A DNA stretch of 64,000 nucleotides from NCBI GenBank assembly GCA_022711465.1, contig JAKLEZ010000018.1:1-64000 (forward strand). Direction: 5' to 3'. The first letter of the stretch is position 1; each line of letters starts with the position of its first letter. Positions 10,018-19,673 of the stretch are shown here, piece after piece. The notes beneath the pieces are model-generated. The model searched no databases. It had not been told where the DNA came from and was given only the letters and a program-made list of their open reading frames with translations. Source of the DNA: Planctomycetota bacterium. Lineage in GTDB: Bacteria > Planctomycetota > Phycisphaerae > UBA1845 > PWPN01. Both the position numbers and the translations under genes were made by a program.

Positions 10018-10295
10018 GATCGAATCCTTCCACTCGTCAGCAGCAACCCGGTGGCAGCCCAACGTACAGGGACTCACCCATCTTGACGGTCACTATAGGC
10101 CCACGGCAGGCCCGGTCAAATATCATCGACCGTCCCGGCGTGGCAGGACAGCTTGCCGGCCGCCAAACTGGGCTGAAGGCGGCGTTCCCGATGTCAGGAG
10201 ACCGCCCCGACGGGAGACCGTCAGTCTTACTTACCCTATCTGACGCGAAAAAGTTCACTCCGGTACCGGCCTGTCCGATAAGAGGGAGTGACGAT

Positions 10296-11027
10296 ATGCT
10301 GACACCTGGCACACCAAAGCCGTTGGACTGCGTAATTGTGGGCGCGGGCGGGCACGGACGTGTTGTGCTCGACATCCTGCTTTCCGCCCGGCAGTACCGT
10401 GTCATCGGCTTTCTTGACTCCAATCCGGCGCTTCACGGCCGACACATGGACGGTTTTCCGGTGCTTGGGGACCTATCCTCGCTGGCCGATCTTCGTGCCC
10501 AGGGGCTTGGCGGGGCCATTGTCGCGATCGGTGACAACGGGGCTCGCCGCTCGTTTGCCGAGCGGATCGAGCAGGCCGGCGTCGAGTTGATCAATGCCGT
10601 ACATCCCACGGCCCACCTGGCGCGCAACGTGCGGATCGGGCGGAACGTCGTCGTTGCCGCCGGTGCCCTGGTCTCCGCTCATTGCCAGATCGGCGATTCC
10701 GTGGTCCTGAACACGGGGTGCATCGTCGACCATGAATCCATGATAGGCACTGCGGTCCACGTTTGCCCGGGGGCAAGGCTCGCGGGGCGCGTGACTGTCG
10801 AGGCTGGCGCCTTTGTTGGCATCGGCTCGACCGTTTTGCAGTGCCTGCGAATCGGATGTGAGGCCGTCATCGGCGGAGGAGCCGTGGTGATCAATGATGT
10901 CGAGCCCATGACCACGGTCGTCGGGGTGCCGGCTCGGGTCGTCCACGCCGCACCTGGCTATGACGACTTTGCAGATCTGCTGAGCCCTCCTGGGCTTCGG
11001 AAGCCGGCTCTGACCACGACCAAGTAG
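10296..11027 (+). CDS. NeuD/PglD-type sugar O-acyltransferase
   Basis: A 243-aa enzyme. The N-terminal part has a dinucleotide-like PglD_N fold (DCVIVGAGGHGRVVLDIL, about residues 10-27). The C-terminal half is a left-handed beta-helix of hexapeptide repeats (for example ARNVRIGRNVVVAAGALVSA and QIGDSVVLNTGCIVDHES), ending with GVPARVV. The His in IVDHES matches the catalytic His of PglD and NeuD acetyltransferases, which use acetyl-CoA to acylate nucleotide amino sugars for surface glycans. I start at ATG 10296, with GAGGGAG 7 bases upstream; the frame extends to 10083 without a better site. The next gene on the strand is a YfhO-type membrane protein, in keeping with a cell-surface sugar role. 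The 278-bp gap upstream is divergent from the EpsI-like gene. Confidence 0.85.
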   Translation: MLTPGTPKPLDCVIVGAGGHGRVVLDILLSARQYRVIGFLDSNPALHGRHMDGFPVLGDLSSLADLRAQGLGGAIVAIGDNGARRSFAERIEQAGVELINAVHPTAHLARNVRIGRNVVVAAGALVSAHCQIGDSVVLNTGCIVDHESMIGTAVHVCPGARLAGRVTVEAGAFVGIGSTVLQCLRIGCEAVIGGGAVVINDVEPMTTVVGVPARVVHAAPGYDDFADLLSPPGLRKPALTTTK

Positions 11028-11135
11028 CTGCCTCGTTTCGCCCGCCGCAGCTCCATCATCAGACTGTTCGGTGATCCTCCACGCCGCCCGCAGCGAGGCT
11101 ACATCGTCGTCGTCGCAGACGCTTGACGGCCACCG

Positions 11136-14000
11136 GTGTCAGCCGGATCATCACCGCTCATGGGTCAGGAAGACGCATCCGGAGGCGGAGGAGTATGCGG
11201 TCGTCGGAGACTGCTGGTGAGCAGCCTCCTGCTCGGCTTGCCGGTGGTCATTCTCGCGGGTGCATGGCGCCTGGGTGGTGTCTCCGCTCTTGAGGATGAT
11301 ATTCTCTTCTATCTGCCGGCCAGGCAGTATATTGGCGAACGGATCCGAGCAGGCGAATGGCCTCTGTGGAATCCCTGGGTTGCCATGGGCACCTCGGTCG
11401 CGGCGGACCCGCAGGCCGGGCTCTGGTATCCGCCGACGTGGCTCTTTGCACTGCTTCCGCCGCTGGTCGCTTATCCTTTGACGCTGGTGCTGCATTTCGC
11501 TCTGGCCGGGGGCGGAATGTACCGTTTCCTGCGGGCTTGTCGGCACGATTGGCGTGCCGCTCTGCTGGCCGCGATCGCCTTCGAGTTCTCCGGCTTTCTG
11601 GTTGCCCATCGGGCTCATCTGACCATCCATCATGCCGCGGCCTGGTTGCCGTGGATGTTCTATGCCTGGCGTCGATTTGCCGATACGGGCCGCGTCCGCC
11701 ACTGGTCGGCAGCGGCGCTCTTCCTCGGCATGCAGATGCTGGTTCAACACGTGCAGGTGTCGATCATCGGCGGGACCTTGCTCTCCGCCTACGCTGTGAT
11801 CGTGCTCTGGCCCGGGCGGCGGTCATTGTGGTGGCAGTACCCGGCCGGGATGGCGTCAGGGGCGATGCTGTCTGCCATCCAGCTGGTACCGACCTGGATG
11901 CAGTTCGCGGGCAGCATCCGCGGTGCCCCCGCCTTCTACCTGTTTGTTGAGAACTCCTGGTTTCCCAGTTCGGCGGCCATGATGCTCTTTCCGATGGTTT
12001 TTGGAACTCGGACGCCGAACCTCTGGGACCAGCCTTGGTGGGGACCATCGCATTTCTGCGAGCAATCGGCCTACGCCTCCATTCTGGTGCTGGTTCTCGC
12101 CATCGCCTCGGTTGGAGCGGCCCGGGGGCGAAGGCGGGAGACCATCTTCTGGTGGCTCGCTTGTGGCGTAGCGCTGGTCATTGCCTTGGGTAGACTGACG
12201 CCGGTCAGCAGGTTGCTCATTCAGGTGCCCCTCTACAACAGTCTGCGCGTCCCGGCCCGATGGATCCTGGTCTGGTCGTTCGCGATGCCCGTGCTCGCAT
12301 CCCTGGTCATGTCGGTGATTCTGAAGGGTGAGGAACCCGCTCGAGCGATGGCCGTTTGGGTGCGCCGGGCGGTTGGTCGCGTGCTGCCGGTGATGGGGGG
12401 GATTGTCCTGCTGGCCATGGTGGTTCTCAGGTTCTCCGCCGCCAGACTGGCAACGCGGTTTACCAGCGCCGAGTATGATCCTGTCTGGGCAGGGGCCCAG
12501 CGGGCCCTGCATCCCGCCAATCCCGCGATCTGGTGGCCTGTTCTTCTGGCGACGGTGACGGGATGGTGTCTGCTGCGATGGGTGGCCGACCGCCGGCCTT
12601 TGCGGCTCACGTTGCTGTTCCTCGTTTTCCTGGTCGATCTGGCGAGTGTTGCCGCGTTCGTGGACGTCGATACGCGCACTTACTCCCGAGCCGATCTTGA
12701 AAGACCTCCGCCCCTGGCGGAGACCATCGGCAGGTTGAAGCCCGGCCCGGGGGATCGTCTGCTCGTGCCGCGATACTCCTCGGACTACCAGCGTCCTCTA
12801 GAAGTGCTGTGGCCGCAGACGAATGTGGCTCAGCACATTGCGACATTCCAGGGCTATGGTCCGCTTTGGCCGGTGGCCAACCGGTTACTGCTCCGGTTCA
12901 TGCCCTGGGGTGCCAGCGAGGAGATTGTGGCTCTGCTGCGCAATGTGAACCTCTGTCGGGCCCTGGGGATCCGGTTCATCGTCGTCCGGTCGGACCAGGA
13001 GCGCGCGGTGCTCGGCAACGCCATGCTTCCCTCTGCCCGGTCCTTGCAGTTTCATGAAATCCCCGAATCGACGAGCAAGCCGAGACTGGTGCGTTGCGGC
13101 CGCGACGTCCTATGGCCGGTGACCGTGGATTGGCCCGGACTCTACGTCTTTGAGGTCGACGCCACCCCCGTCGCGGGTTCTTTGAGTCGCTGGTTTGTCC
13201 GTCTGGAGACATCCCCTGCCAGGAGCATCGGTCCGATGCCGTCCGTCGACCCGGTGGACCTGGCCGCAGGCCCTCGACGGCTCCGTTTCCACTTCTACAG
13301 CGACGTAGCTCCCGGTCGCGCCTACCTTCGCATCAAGGCGGATATGGGGCGCGCTCTGTGGCTCGGCAAAGCGGCATTTGGCCTCGTGGCAGCGGCGACC
13401 GATTCGTCCGCCGCTGAAGCGTCCGCCTCGCGTTCACCGTTCGTCCATCGAGCGGACTTGCCGGGCGGCGTTTCACTCTACGAGTTGCCCGGTTCCCGTC
13501 CGTTGTGGTACTGGTCGTCGAGCGTGGAGATCGTCTCCAGCCTGCTGGAGGCGGTGGATCGGCTTCAGAGCCTGTCAATCCGACAGACGACTGCCACGGT
13601 GCTTGAAGGCACGCCGGGAAGCGACCTGGTGGCGACCTGTACGTCCGGGCCACTCACCTGGCAGCAGGTGTCCGATCGGGAATGGCGCGTCGAGGCGGAA
13701 TCGGCCGGTGGCGGCTTGCTGGTCTTCAATCAGACCTATGATTCCGGGTGGCGGGCCTCGATCGACGGCCGCGAAACGCCGATTTACCGAGCGAACGCCG
13801 TGGCACAGGCCGTGCTAGTACCCTCAGGGCGGCACGAAGTCTGTTTCGTCTATCGCCCTCCAGGTTTCGAGACAGCCTGTATCCTGAGCGTGACGGCCGC
13901 TATCCTGCTGCTCGGTCTGGCAGCCTCAACCGCGGGGCGCCCCGGAAGATACAAGTACGGGGGTGCGTATTCGGAGCGGAAGGCTGCAGCTGGTACCTGA
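11136..14000 (+). CDS. YfhO-family polytopic membrane protein
   Basis: A 954-aa membrane protein with about a dozen hydrophobic helices over the first 500 residues, beginning VSSLLLGLPVVILAGAW. The segment LEDDILFYLPARQYIGERI followed by EWPLWNPWVAMG and QAGLWYPP is characteristic of YfhO/GT-C-like membrane proteins, which have a large first extracytoplasmic loop with acidic residues and are thought to use lipid-linked sugars. The C-terminal region after the last helices is a large extracytoplasmic domain ending ILLLGLAAS. The start is uncertain: GTG at 11136 or ATG at 11160; neither has a strong ribosome binding site. It lies 108 bp after the acyltransferase gene, so the two may work on the same glycan. 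Confidence 0.75.
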   Translation: MSAGSSPLMGQEDASGGGGVCGRRRLLVSSLLLGLPVVILAGAWRLGGVSALEDDILFYLPARQYIGERIRAGEWPLWNPWVAMGTSVAADPQAGLWYPPTWLFALLPPLVAYPLTLVLHFALAGGGMYRFLRACRHDWRAALLAAIAFEFSGFLVAHRAHLTIHHAAAWLPWMFYAWRRFADTGRVRHWSAAALFLGMQMLVQHVQVSIIGGTLLSAYAVIVLWPGRRSLWWQYPAGMASGAMLSAIQLVPTWMQFAGSIRGAPAFYLFVENSWFPSSAAMMLFPMVFGTRTPNLWDQPWWGPSHFCEQSAYASILVLVLAIASVGAARGRRRETIFWWLACGVALVIALGRLTPVSRLLIQVPLYNSLRVPARWILVWSFAMPVLASLVMSVILKGEEPARAMAVWVRRAVGRVLPVMGGIVLLAMVVLRFSAARLATRFTSAEYDPVWAGAQRALHPANPAIWWPVLLATVTGWCLLRWVADRRPLRLTLLFLVFLVDLASVAAFVDVDTRTYSRADLERPPPLAETIGRLKPGPGDRLLVPRYSSDYQRPLEVLWPQTNVAQHIATFQGYGPLWPVANRLLLRFMPWGASEEIVALLRNVNLCRALGIRFIVVRSDQERAVLGNAMLPSARSLQFHEIPESTSKPRLVRCGRDVLWPVTVDWPGLYVFEVDATPVAGSLSRWFVRLETSPARSIGPMPSVDPVDLAAGPRRLRFHFYSDVAPGRAYLRIKADMGRALWLGKAAFGLVAAATDSSAAEASASRSPFVHRADLPGGVSLYELPGSRPLWYWSSSVEIVSSLLEAVDRLQSLSIRQTTATVLEGTPGSDLVATCTSGPLTWQQVSDREWRVEAESAGGGLLVFNQTYDSGWRASIDGRETPIYRANAVAQAVLVPSGRHEVCFVYRPPGFETACILSVTAAILLLGLAASTAGRPGRYKYGGAYSERKAAAGT

Positions 14001-14148
14001 CCGTGAACCGGCTGGTTTCCGGCTGTGAAATAGCCGGATGACGGCGGCGACCGTGATGAAGATGACAGGAAGCGGCCGATCTAGGCGTCATTGAAGTGAA
14101 TGGGTGTCGGAAGACAGTCAGCACGATGTTATGAGGGAGATGCTCAAG

Positions 14149-15801
14149 ATGAGAACAGAAGCGATGAGCGCACGCGTCATTCGATTGGGACTCGGTCTCC
14201 TGTTTGGCCTGGGGGCCGGAGGACTGGTTGACTCGCAACTCTTTGTGGGACAAGCGGTTGCTGCCGATCAGGCTGTGGCCGAGAGACCGGTTGGCGTTTC
14301 CAGCCAGGGTATGAGCAACGTCGAGGCGATCTCCGACGTATTCCGTCAGGTTTCCAGGCGAGCCGGCCCTGCGGTGGTCCACATTTACTCCCGGGTGGAG
14401 CCCAAGAAGGCCGACCGGGAGAAGTCTCCACGAAGCGTCGATCCCAGTGATTTGCCGGAGGCCCTGCGGAGATTCTTCGAGGACCGGGAAGACGGACAGC
14501 GAAGTCCGAGGTTCCAGTTCCGATTGCCTGAGGAGATTCAGCCTCAGCCGCAGATTGGCAGTGGGAGCGGGGTTATCATTGATGCGGAGAAGGGCTACGT
14601 CATCACCAACAATCACGTGGTCGAAGGCATCGAGAAGGACAAGGACACAGGGCGGATCGATGTTCGCTTGGCGGACGGGCGCCGCTTTCTCGGCCAGATC
14701 GTGGGCAAGGACCCCAAGACTGACCTCGCCCTGATCCAGATCAAGGGTGACCGTTTGCAGGCTCTGCCCTTGGGAGACAGTTCCAAGGTGGAGGTCGGCG
14801 ACTTTGTGATGGCCATTGGTGCCCCTTTCAACCTGGACCAGACCGTGACTCAGGGCATCATTTCGGCCAAAGGACGGAATCCTCGAATTGTGGAAGGATA
14901 TGAGGATTTCATTCAGACGGATGCGGCCATCAATCCGGGCAACAGCGGGGGTCCGCTCGTGAACATGCGTGGCGAGGTCATCGGGATCAACACCGCGATT
15001 GTCACCCGTGGGATGGTGGCTGCCTACGCCGGCGTCGGCTTTGCCATCCCGAGTCAGACGGTCAAGGAACTGCTTCCTTACCTGCAGGAAGGCAAGGAGA
15101 TTGTCCGTGGCTATCTCGGAGTGGCCATTCAGGGCTTTGACACCGCTCCTCCGGGCTATGCCAAGACGTTCGGGCTCGAGGAAGAGAAGGGCGTGGTGGT
15201 CGAAGAGGTGATGAGTGGTACCCCGGCAGCCAAGGCGGGCCTCAAGGCCGACGACGTGATCCTCACGCTGGCCGGTGAGCCGGTGAAGTCGGTGCAGACC
15301 CTGCAGTCCAAGGTGGCGCGCACCACGCCGGGCACGAAGATGGAGTTGAAGGTCTGGCGCGACAAGAAGGAGATCACCATTCCCGTGGTGATCGAGAAGC
15401 AGCCCAAGCAGTTCTTCGCCCAGGATGGCGGCCGGCGACAGAAAGACACCGAGCGTGACGCCGAGAACGAGGGCGATGAAGGTGAGACGGAGATTGAGGC
15501 GCTGGCCATTTCGGTTCAGCCGGCGACGCCCTCGCTGGCGAAGAAGCTTGGCTGGTCGGATCCCAAGGAAGTGGAAGGTTGCCTGCTGGTGACCGGTGTT
15601 GAGACGCTAGGCGAAGGAGCAGCGGGCATGGGGATCGAAGTCGGCGATGCGATCCTGAGCGTTCAGGGGGAGAAAGTGACCACCGGCAGGGCCTTACAGA
15701 AGGCCTTAAGCAGGGAGAACCTTGAGAAAGGCGTTCGTTTGCGGGTGAAGTCGGTCCGAACGGGCCGGTCACGATCGCTGTTCGAACAACTGCCGCAATG
15801 A
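14149..15801 (+). CDS. degP: Periplasmic serine protease, DegP/HtrA (Do) family
   Basis: A 550-aa protein from ATG 14149, with GAGGGAGA 8 bases upstream; GTG at 14104 and ATG at 14131 are in frame but have poorer sites. A signal sequence covers about residues 10-40 (LGLGLLFGLGAGGL, cleavage probably after AVAA). The trypsin-like domain has a full triad: His156 in TNNHVVEG, Asp192 in KTDLALIQ and Ser266 in NPGNSGGPLV. Two PDZ domains follow (about residues 315-405, GVVVEEVMSGTPAAKAGLKA, and 440-550). This is the classic Do layout for degrading or refolding misfolded periplasmic and outer-membrane proteins. The LptD-like gene 0.7 kb downstream is a typical client. An 18-bp hairpin follows the stop. 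Confidence 0.95.
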   Translation: MRTEAMSARVIRLGLGLLFGLGAGGLVDSQLFVGQAVAADQAVAERPVGVSSQGMSNVEAISDVFRQVSRRAGPAVVHIYSRVEPKKADREKSPRSVDPSDLPEALRRFFEDREDGQRSPRFQFRLPEEIQPQPQIGSGSGVIIDAEKGYVITNNHVVEGIEKDKDTGRIDVRLADGRRFLGQIVGKDPKTDLALIQIKGDRLQALPLGDSSKVEVGDFVMAIGAPFNLDQTVTQGIISAKGRNPRIVEGYEDFIQTDAAINPGNSGGPLVNMRGEVIGINTAIVTRGMVAAYAGVGFAIPSQTVKELLPYLQEGKEIVRGYLGVAIQGFDTAPPGYAKTFGLEEEKGVVVEEVMSGTPAAKAGLKADDVILTLAGEPVKSVQTLQSKVARTTPGTKMELKVWRDKKEITIPVVIEKQPKQFFAQDGGRRQKDTERDAENEGDEGETEIEALAISVQPATPSLAKKLGWSDPKEVEGCLLVTGVETLGEGAAGMGIEVGDAILSVQGEKVTTGRALQKALSRENLEKGVRLRVKSVRTGRSRSLFEQLPQ

Positions 15802-15885
15802 AGATGGCGGCCTGCCAGCCGACAGTTGTTGCCGATTGCCCAGGTTGAAGCTTGCCGGCGCTCGGAGGTGCAGGCGGTCCAAGAC

Positions 15886-15926
15886 GCCAACGGATGGCCG
15901 GTCGTCATGACCGGCCATCCGTTGGC
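15886..15926. terminator. Perfect 18-bp hairpin between convergent genes
   Basis: Arms at 15886-15903 and 15909-15926 are perfect reverse complements (outer end GCCAACGG, inner end GGCCGGTC), with a 5-base loop. It lies between degP (plus) and the small RHH-like gene (minus), which converge. Neither side has a run of T, so it is a strong hairpin in terminator position rather than a textbook intrinsic terminator. It could serve both strands. Confidence 0.6.
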
Positions 15927-15961
15927 ATTGAGTCGTTCAACCGACAGGGCCGGTTGAGCGG

Positions 15962-16162
15962 TTACTTCTTGGCTTTGCCGTGGAGGAAGAGGTCGAGTCG
16001 CTCGAACATTTTGCTTCGGGACTCAGCCCCGGCATCGAGGAAGGCCAGCATGGCCGCGGCGACGACCTTCTCTTTGACGTAACCGGACTTCGCGCACTCC
16101 TTGTCGAACGTCGTGACGAGCTTCCCGGGGAGGTAATATGATCTTTTTGGCTTCTCTGACAT
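15962..16162 (-). CDS. Small ribbon-helix-helix-like protein
   Basis: A 66-aa product starting at ATG 16162, with AGAGGAG about 7 bases upstream. The frame runs open to 16345 but nothing upstream has a start site. MSEKPKRSYYLPGKLVTTFD resembles the beta strand and first helix of small MetJ/Arc-type DNA-binding proteins. The second helix would be VKEKVVAAAMLAFLDA, and the tail is basic (LHGKAKK). It may be an autoregulator or part of a toxin-antitoxin pair, though no partner gene is adjacent. It is divergent from the LptD-like gene. Confidence 0.6.
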   Translation of the reverse strand: MSEKPKRSYYLPGKLVTTFDKECAKSGYVKEKVVAAAMLAFLDAGAESRSKMFERLDLFLHGKAKK

Positions 16163-16537
16163 AACTACAATCTCCTCTCTTGCGCGCCGTGGCGTACACG
16201 GTGCAGGACCGAAACAGAAATATGAATCCACAGGGGTACTCGGCGTTTTGTTCCGGGCTCCCTGATTCCCGATTTGTTCTCGGGTCCTCGCTCGGCCGGG
16301 TCGCTTCCTTCGTCCGCCGGCAGCCAGAGGCCGCTGCTCGGCCATCCTGGGGTCGCGCGTCCGGCCTGTTTGTGCCCACAGCCCCGTGCGTTGACTTGGA
16401 CTGGCTCAACAATATAATGCCAGCCGTTACCTCGTCAAGGGCTTCCGTGCCGATATTCGGCCGACGCGGGCCGGAGGGTGGCGGATCCCGGAGGTCCGCG
16501 TCTCTTCTGGGCGAAAGGCCGGGACATCTTGATCTTC
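16163..16537. other. Divergent promoter region of the RHH-like and LptD-like genes
   Basis: A 375-bp divergent region. It contains the RHH-like gene's AGAGGAG site at its left end and a clear plus-strand promoter at 16391-16418. The remaining sequence, including the roughly 110-base leader after the promoter, shows no obvious structure. Confidence 0.6.
16391..16418 (+). promoter_or_regulatory. Sigma70-type promoter of the LptD-like gene
   Basis: TTGACT at 16391-16396 and a perfect TATAAT at 16413-16418 are separated by 16 bases. It is among the best promoter matches in the window. Transcription would start near 16425, leaving a leader of about 110 bases. Confidence 0.65.
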
Positions 16538-19480
16538 GTGAGAAGTATAGCACGTGTTTTTGCCTCCGGTCTGGTCGCGGCCGCGTTTTTGTGCTCTGTC
16601 TGCCTGTCTGCGTGGGCCGCTTCCCTTGTCCCCCTGGACGATCCTGAAACCACCAACCCGATGCTCCCGGTTGAGGTGAGTCGTGTCGCCCCCGAGTTTT
16701 TCGGAGAGTATGCCCATGTCTGGGCTCTTCCTGACGGCTGCCAGGTTGTCCAGTACTACGGGGATCTGGCGGTCCATCTGGGCGATCGACGGCTTTCCGC
16801 CCGAGAGGCAGTGACCTGGATGCAGCAGTGCCGTTGGCAGGGGCAGGCCTACTACCATTTCGAGGTCTTCCTGTCTCAGCAGGCCAGGGTTCAGGATGCT
16901 GGGGGGACGGTGACGACGGGTCCGGTGCTTTTCGTGACCTTCAACACTAAGGATGCTCCGGTTCTTCAAGCGGACGTGACGACACGTGAATCCTCCGCAG
17001 AAACGCCGCTGTATGCGGAAGCCGTGAAGATCAGGCAGGTTGTGCTGGCCAGGACGGGGCCGACAACGCAGCCGGCGGGCGTGGAGGTGGTCGATCTGGA
17101 GCAGGCTGAGCTCAAACCGCGGCCTGAGGCCCGTCCCCTGGTACATTACCATGGAAACCAGACGTCGATCGATGAGGGGCGGGGGACCGTCACAGCCATT
17201 GGCAAGGTGTATGTCTCTCAGGGATTGGTCGATAGTGGCGACTTTCTGGAGATTCGGGCGGATGCCGCCGTCATCTTTCTGAGCCGCAAACCGAGGGAAG
17301 CACCATCCTCTTCCTCGGCCAGTCCCTCCGCTGAGACCCAGCCGTTTCCGCCGGAGCGGGCGGAGGGTGAGCGCCGGGAGATGGACGCGGGTGTGGCCGG
17401 AGTCGGTAGCCTGGGTGCCAGTGTTGGCGAGGGAGTATCGGGTGTTTACCTCCAGGGTGATGTGGTTCTAACCCGTGGTGAGCGGATGATTCGGGCATCC
17501 GAGCTGTACTACGATTTCGAGAATGATCGCGCCTTGATTCTTGATGTGGTGATGCGTGCCTTGGCTCCAGGGGGTGAACTCCCCATTTATGTTCGGGCCC
17601 AGCAGGTGCGTCAATTGTCGACCACGGAGTACATGGCCCGCAAGGCCATTGTCACGACCAGCGAGTTTCACACACCTCACGTGCACATCGGTGCCGAGCA
17701 GGTTCGGTTGATTGATGCCACGCCCAGGGACGAGTCGGGGCAGGTGGCGGGGCTTCAGGCCGGACGTTACCAGGTACGGGACGCGACCTTGAATGTCGAG
17801 GGCGTGCCGCTGGCCTACTGGCCGTATGTCACCGGGGATCTCAAGGAGGGTGAGAGTTCCATTCGCAGCGTCCGGACGGGCTACAGTGAGAAGTATGGCG
17901 CCACCCTGGAATCGAAATGGTATCTGTTCAATCTGTTGGGGCTGGAGAAGCCCAAGGGTGTGGACGGCACGTTGCGGTTGGACTACTTCAGCGAGCACGG
18001 CCCGGGCGTGGGTACGGACGTCGACTATGAGACTGAGAACTCGTTCGGCTTGTTTCGCGGGTACTACATTCATGACACCGGCCGGGACAGCCTGGGCTCG
18101 TTTCGCGACAACGACCCGGATACCGAGAACCGGGGGCGGCTCACCTGGCGGCATCGGGAGATTCTGGGCCAGGGGTGGGAATTGACTCTCGAAGGGTCCT
18201 ACCTGAGCGATCCGACGTTCATGGAGCAGTACTTCGAGGGCGAGTACGATGAGGGCAAGGAGCAGGAGACGCTCGCCTATCTCAAGAAGCAGAAGGACAA
18301 CTGGGCGGTGACAGGCCTGGTGCAGGCCCGGGTTCTCGATTTTCTGACTCAGACGGAGCACTTCCCGGAGCTGGCATACTACCTGGCCGGCGAACCGCTC
18401 GCCGAAATCGCCAGTTTCTACAACGAGTCGCACCTCGGAATGGCCCGGTATCGTCCTGATTCGCGTCGACTGTGGGATCGGAAATGGGTTGTGGACAACA
18501 CCGGTGCGAGCGACATGACTTTTCAGAGCGAAACCCGGAACGAGTTCGATCTGCCGATCAAGTTGGGCAGCGCGAACATTGTGCCGTTCGCGACCGGACG
18601 GGCCGGATACTGGGATGGTTCCGCGGCGGGCGGCTCGCGTGACCGGCTCTTCGGCATGGCGGGTGTGCGCGCCGGCACCGAGGTCTGGCGGCTGTTCGAC
18701 ACGATGAACTCGGAGTTGCTGGACGTGCACGGCGTACGGCACGTGATTCGACCGGAAGCCACCGCCTGGATGAGTACCACCAACACGAACAGCCTGGAGC
18801 TTCACCCGTTCAGCCCGGGCGTCGAGGATATCGACGATTTCTACGGGACCTCGCTAGCCGTCCGCCAGCGCTGGCAGACGAAACGCGGCTCGCCGGGAGG
18901 CTGGCGGGTGGTGGACTGGATCCTGTTTGACGTGGAACTCAACCTCTTTGGCGATCATCCCGAGCAAGAGTTGCCGATCGGGCGGTACGACAACGCCCGG
19001 CCGGAGAACAGCGTCGCCCGCAACCACGTGCGATCCGATTTTCAGTATCGCATCAGTGACACGACCTCGATCCTCTCCGACGCCAACTGGGACTTGAGCG
19101 ACGGCAGCCTTGATCTATTCAACCTGTCTTATGCGGTCGAGCGATCTCCTCGTCTGTCCTACTTCCTGGGGTACCGGCGGATCGACCCCACCGACTCGAA
19201 TCTGATCGGCGGGGGGACCAACTACGAGCTCAACGCCAAGCATCGTCTGGCCTTGAGAGCCTTCTATGACATTGAGCGGGGCAAGCTGGATCAACTCGAG
19301 GTTACCGTGGTTCGCAAGTTCCCCCGGTGGTATGCCGCCCTGACGTTTAGCGTTGACGAGCAGGCCGACGATCTGAGCCTTGGCCTCTCGGTCTGGCCGG
19401 AAGGCGCTCCGCAGGCCGCCATTGGCAATCGCCGCTACACGAAGCTCGGAGCCTCGACCGGCATCAAGCCCGAGAACTAA
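16538..19480 (+). CDS. lptD: LptD/OstA-like outer-membrane LPS assembly protein
   Basis: A protein of about 980 aa. I start at GTG 16538 because it immediately precedes a clean signal peptide (RSIARVFASGLVAAAFLC, cleavage near SAWA). GTG 16478 and TTG 16529 are in-frame alternatives and no start has a convincing ribosome binding site. The N-terminal half holds OstA-type beta-jellyroll repeats (GTVTAIGKVYVSQG; GVYLQGDVVLTRGERMIRAS), here apparently twice and longer than in E. coli LptD. The C-terminal half has alternating aromatic strands as in an outer-membrane barrel (for example LRLDYFSEHGPGVGTDVDYE). LptD inserts lipopolysaccharide in the outer leaflet. Its presence implies a real LPS-bearing outer membrane, in agreement with degP upstream. 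Confidence 0.85.
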   Translation: MRSIARVFASGLVAAAFLCSVCLSAWAASLVPLDDPETTNPMLPVEVSRVAPEFFGEYAHVWALPDGCQVVQYYGDLAVHLGDRRLSAREAVTWMQQCRWQGQAYYHFEVFLSQQARVQDAGGTVTTGPVLFVTFNTKDAPVLQADVTTRESSAETPLYAEAVKIRQVVLARTGPTTQPAGVEVVDLEQAELKPRPEARPLVHYHGNQTSIDEGRGTVTAIGKVYVSQGLVDSGDFLEIRADAAVIFLSRKPREAPSSSSASPSAETQPFPPERAEGERREMDAGVAGVGSLGASVGEGVSGVYLQGDVVLTRGERMIRASELYYDFENDRALILDVVMRALAPGGELPIYVRAQQVRQLSTTEYMARKAIVTTSEFHTPHVHIGAEQVRLIDATPRDESGQVAGLQAGRYQVRDATLNVEGVPLAYWPYVTGDLKEGESSIRSVRTGYSEKYGATLESKWYLFNLLGLEKPKGVDGTLRLDYFSEHGPGVGTDVDYETENSFGLFRGYYIHDTGRDSLGSFRDNDPDTENRGRLTWRHREILGQGWELTLEGSYLSDPTFMEQYFEGEYDEGKEQETLAYLKKQKDNWAVTGLVQARVLDFLTQTEHFPELAYYLAGEPLAEIASFYNESHLGMARYRPDSRRLWDRKWVVDNTGASDMTFQSETRNEFDLPIKLGSANIVPFATGRAGYWDGSAAGGSRDRLFGMAGVRAGTEVWRLFDTMNSELLDVHGVRHVIRPEATAWMSTTNTNSLELHPFSPGVEDIDDFYGTSLAVRQRWQTKRGSPGGWRVVDWILFDVELNLFGDHPEQELPIGRYDNARPENSVARNHVRSDFQYRISDTTSILSDANWDLSDGSLDLFNLSYAVERSPRLSYFLGYRRIDPTDSNLIGGGTNYELNAKHRLALRAFYDIERGKLDQLEVTVVRKFPRWYAALTFSVDEQADDLSLGLSVWPEGAPQAAIGNRRYTKLGASTGIKPEN

Positions 19481-19673
19481 GTCGCTGCGGTTCTCAGGGG
19501 AACTGACGACCGATAAACCGTCCCCTCCCAGATACCCCCGAGGGCTTTCCTCAAGTCTGATCCGCCGTCCTGATCTGTCGGCCGTCCTGGTTCGGCGCTT
19601 ATGTTGACGCTCCGACTAGCCGATTCAGAGTCGTGGATGTCCATGGCTTTCTAACCGACGGGCAATAGCCGCG

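Noticed and set aside
17468..18805. 445-aa minus-strand ORF
   Set aside because: Antisense to the LptD-like gene; no signal, helix pattern or family motif.
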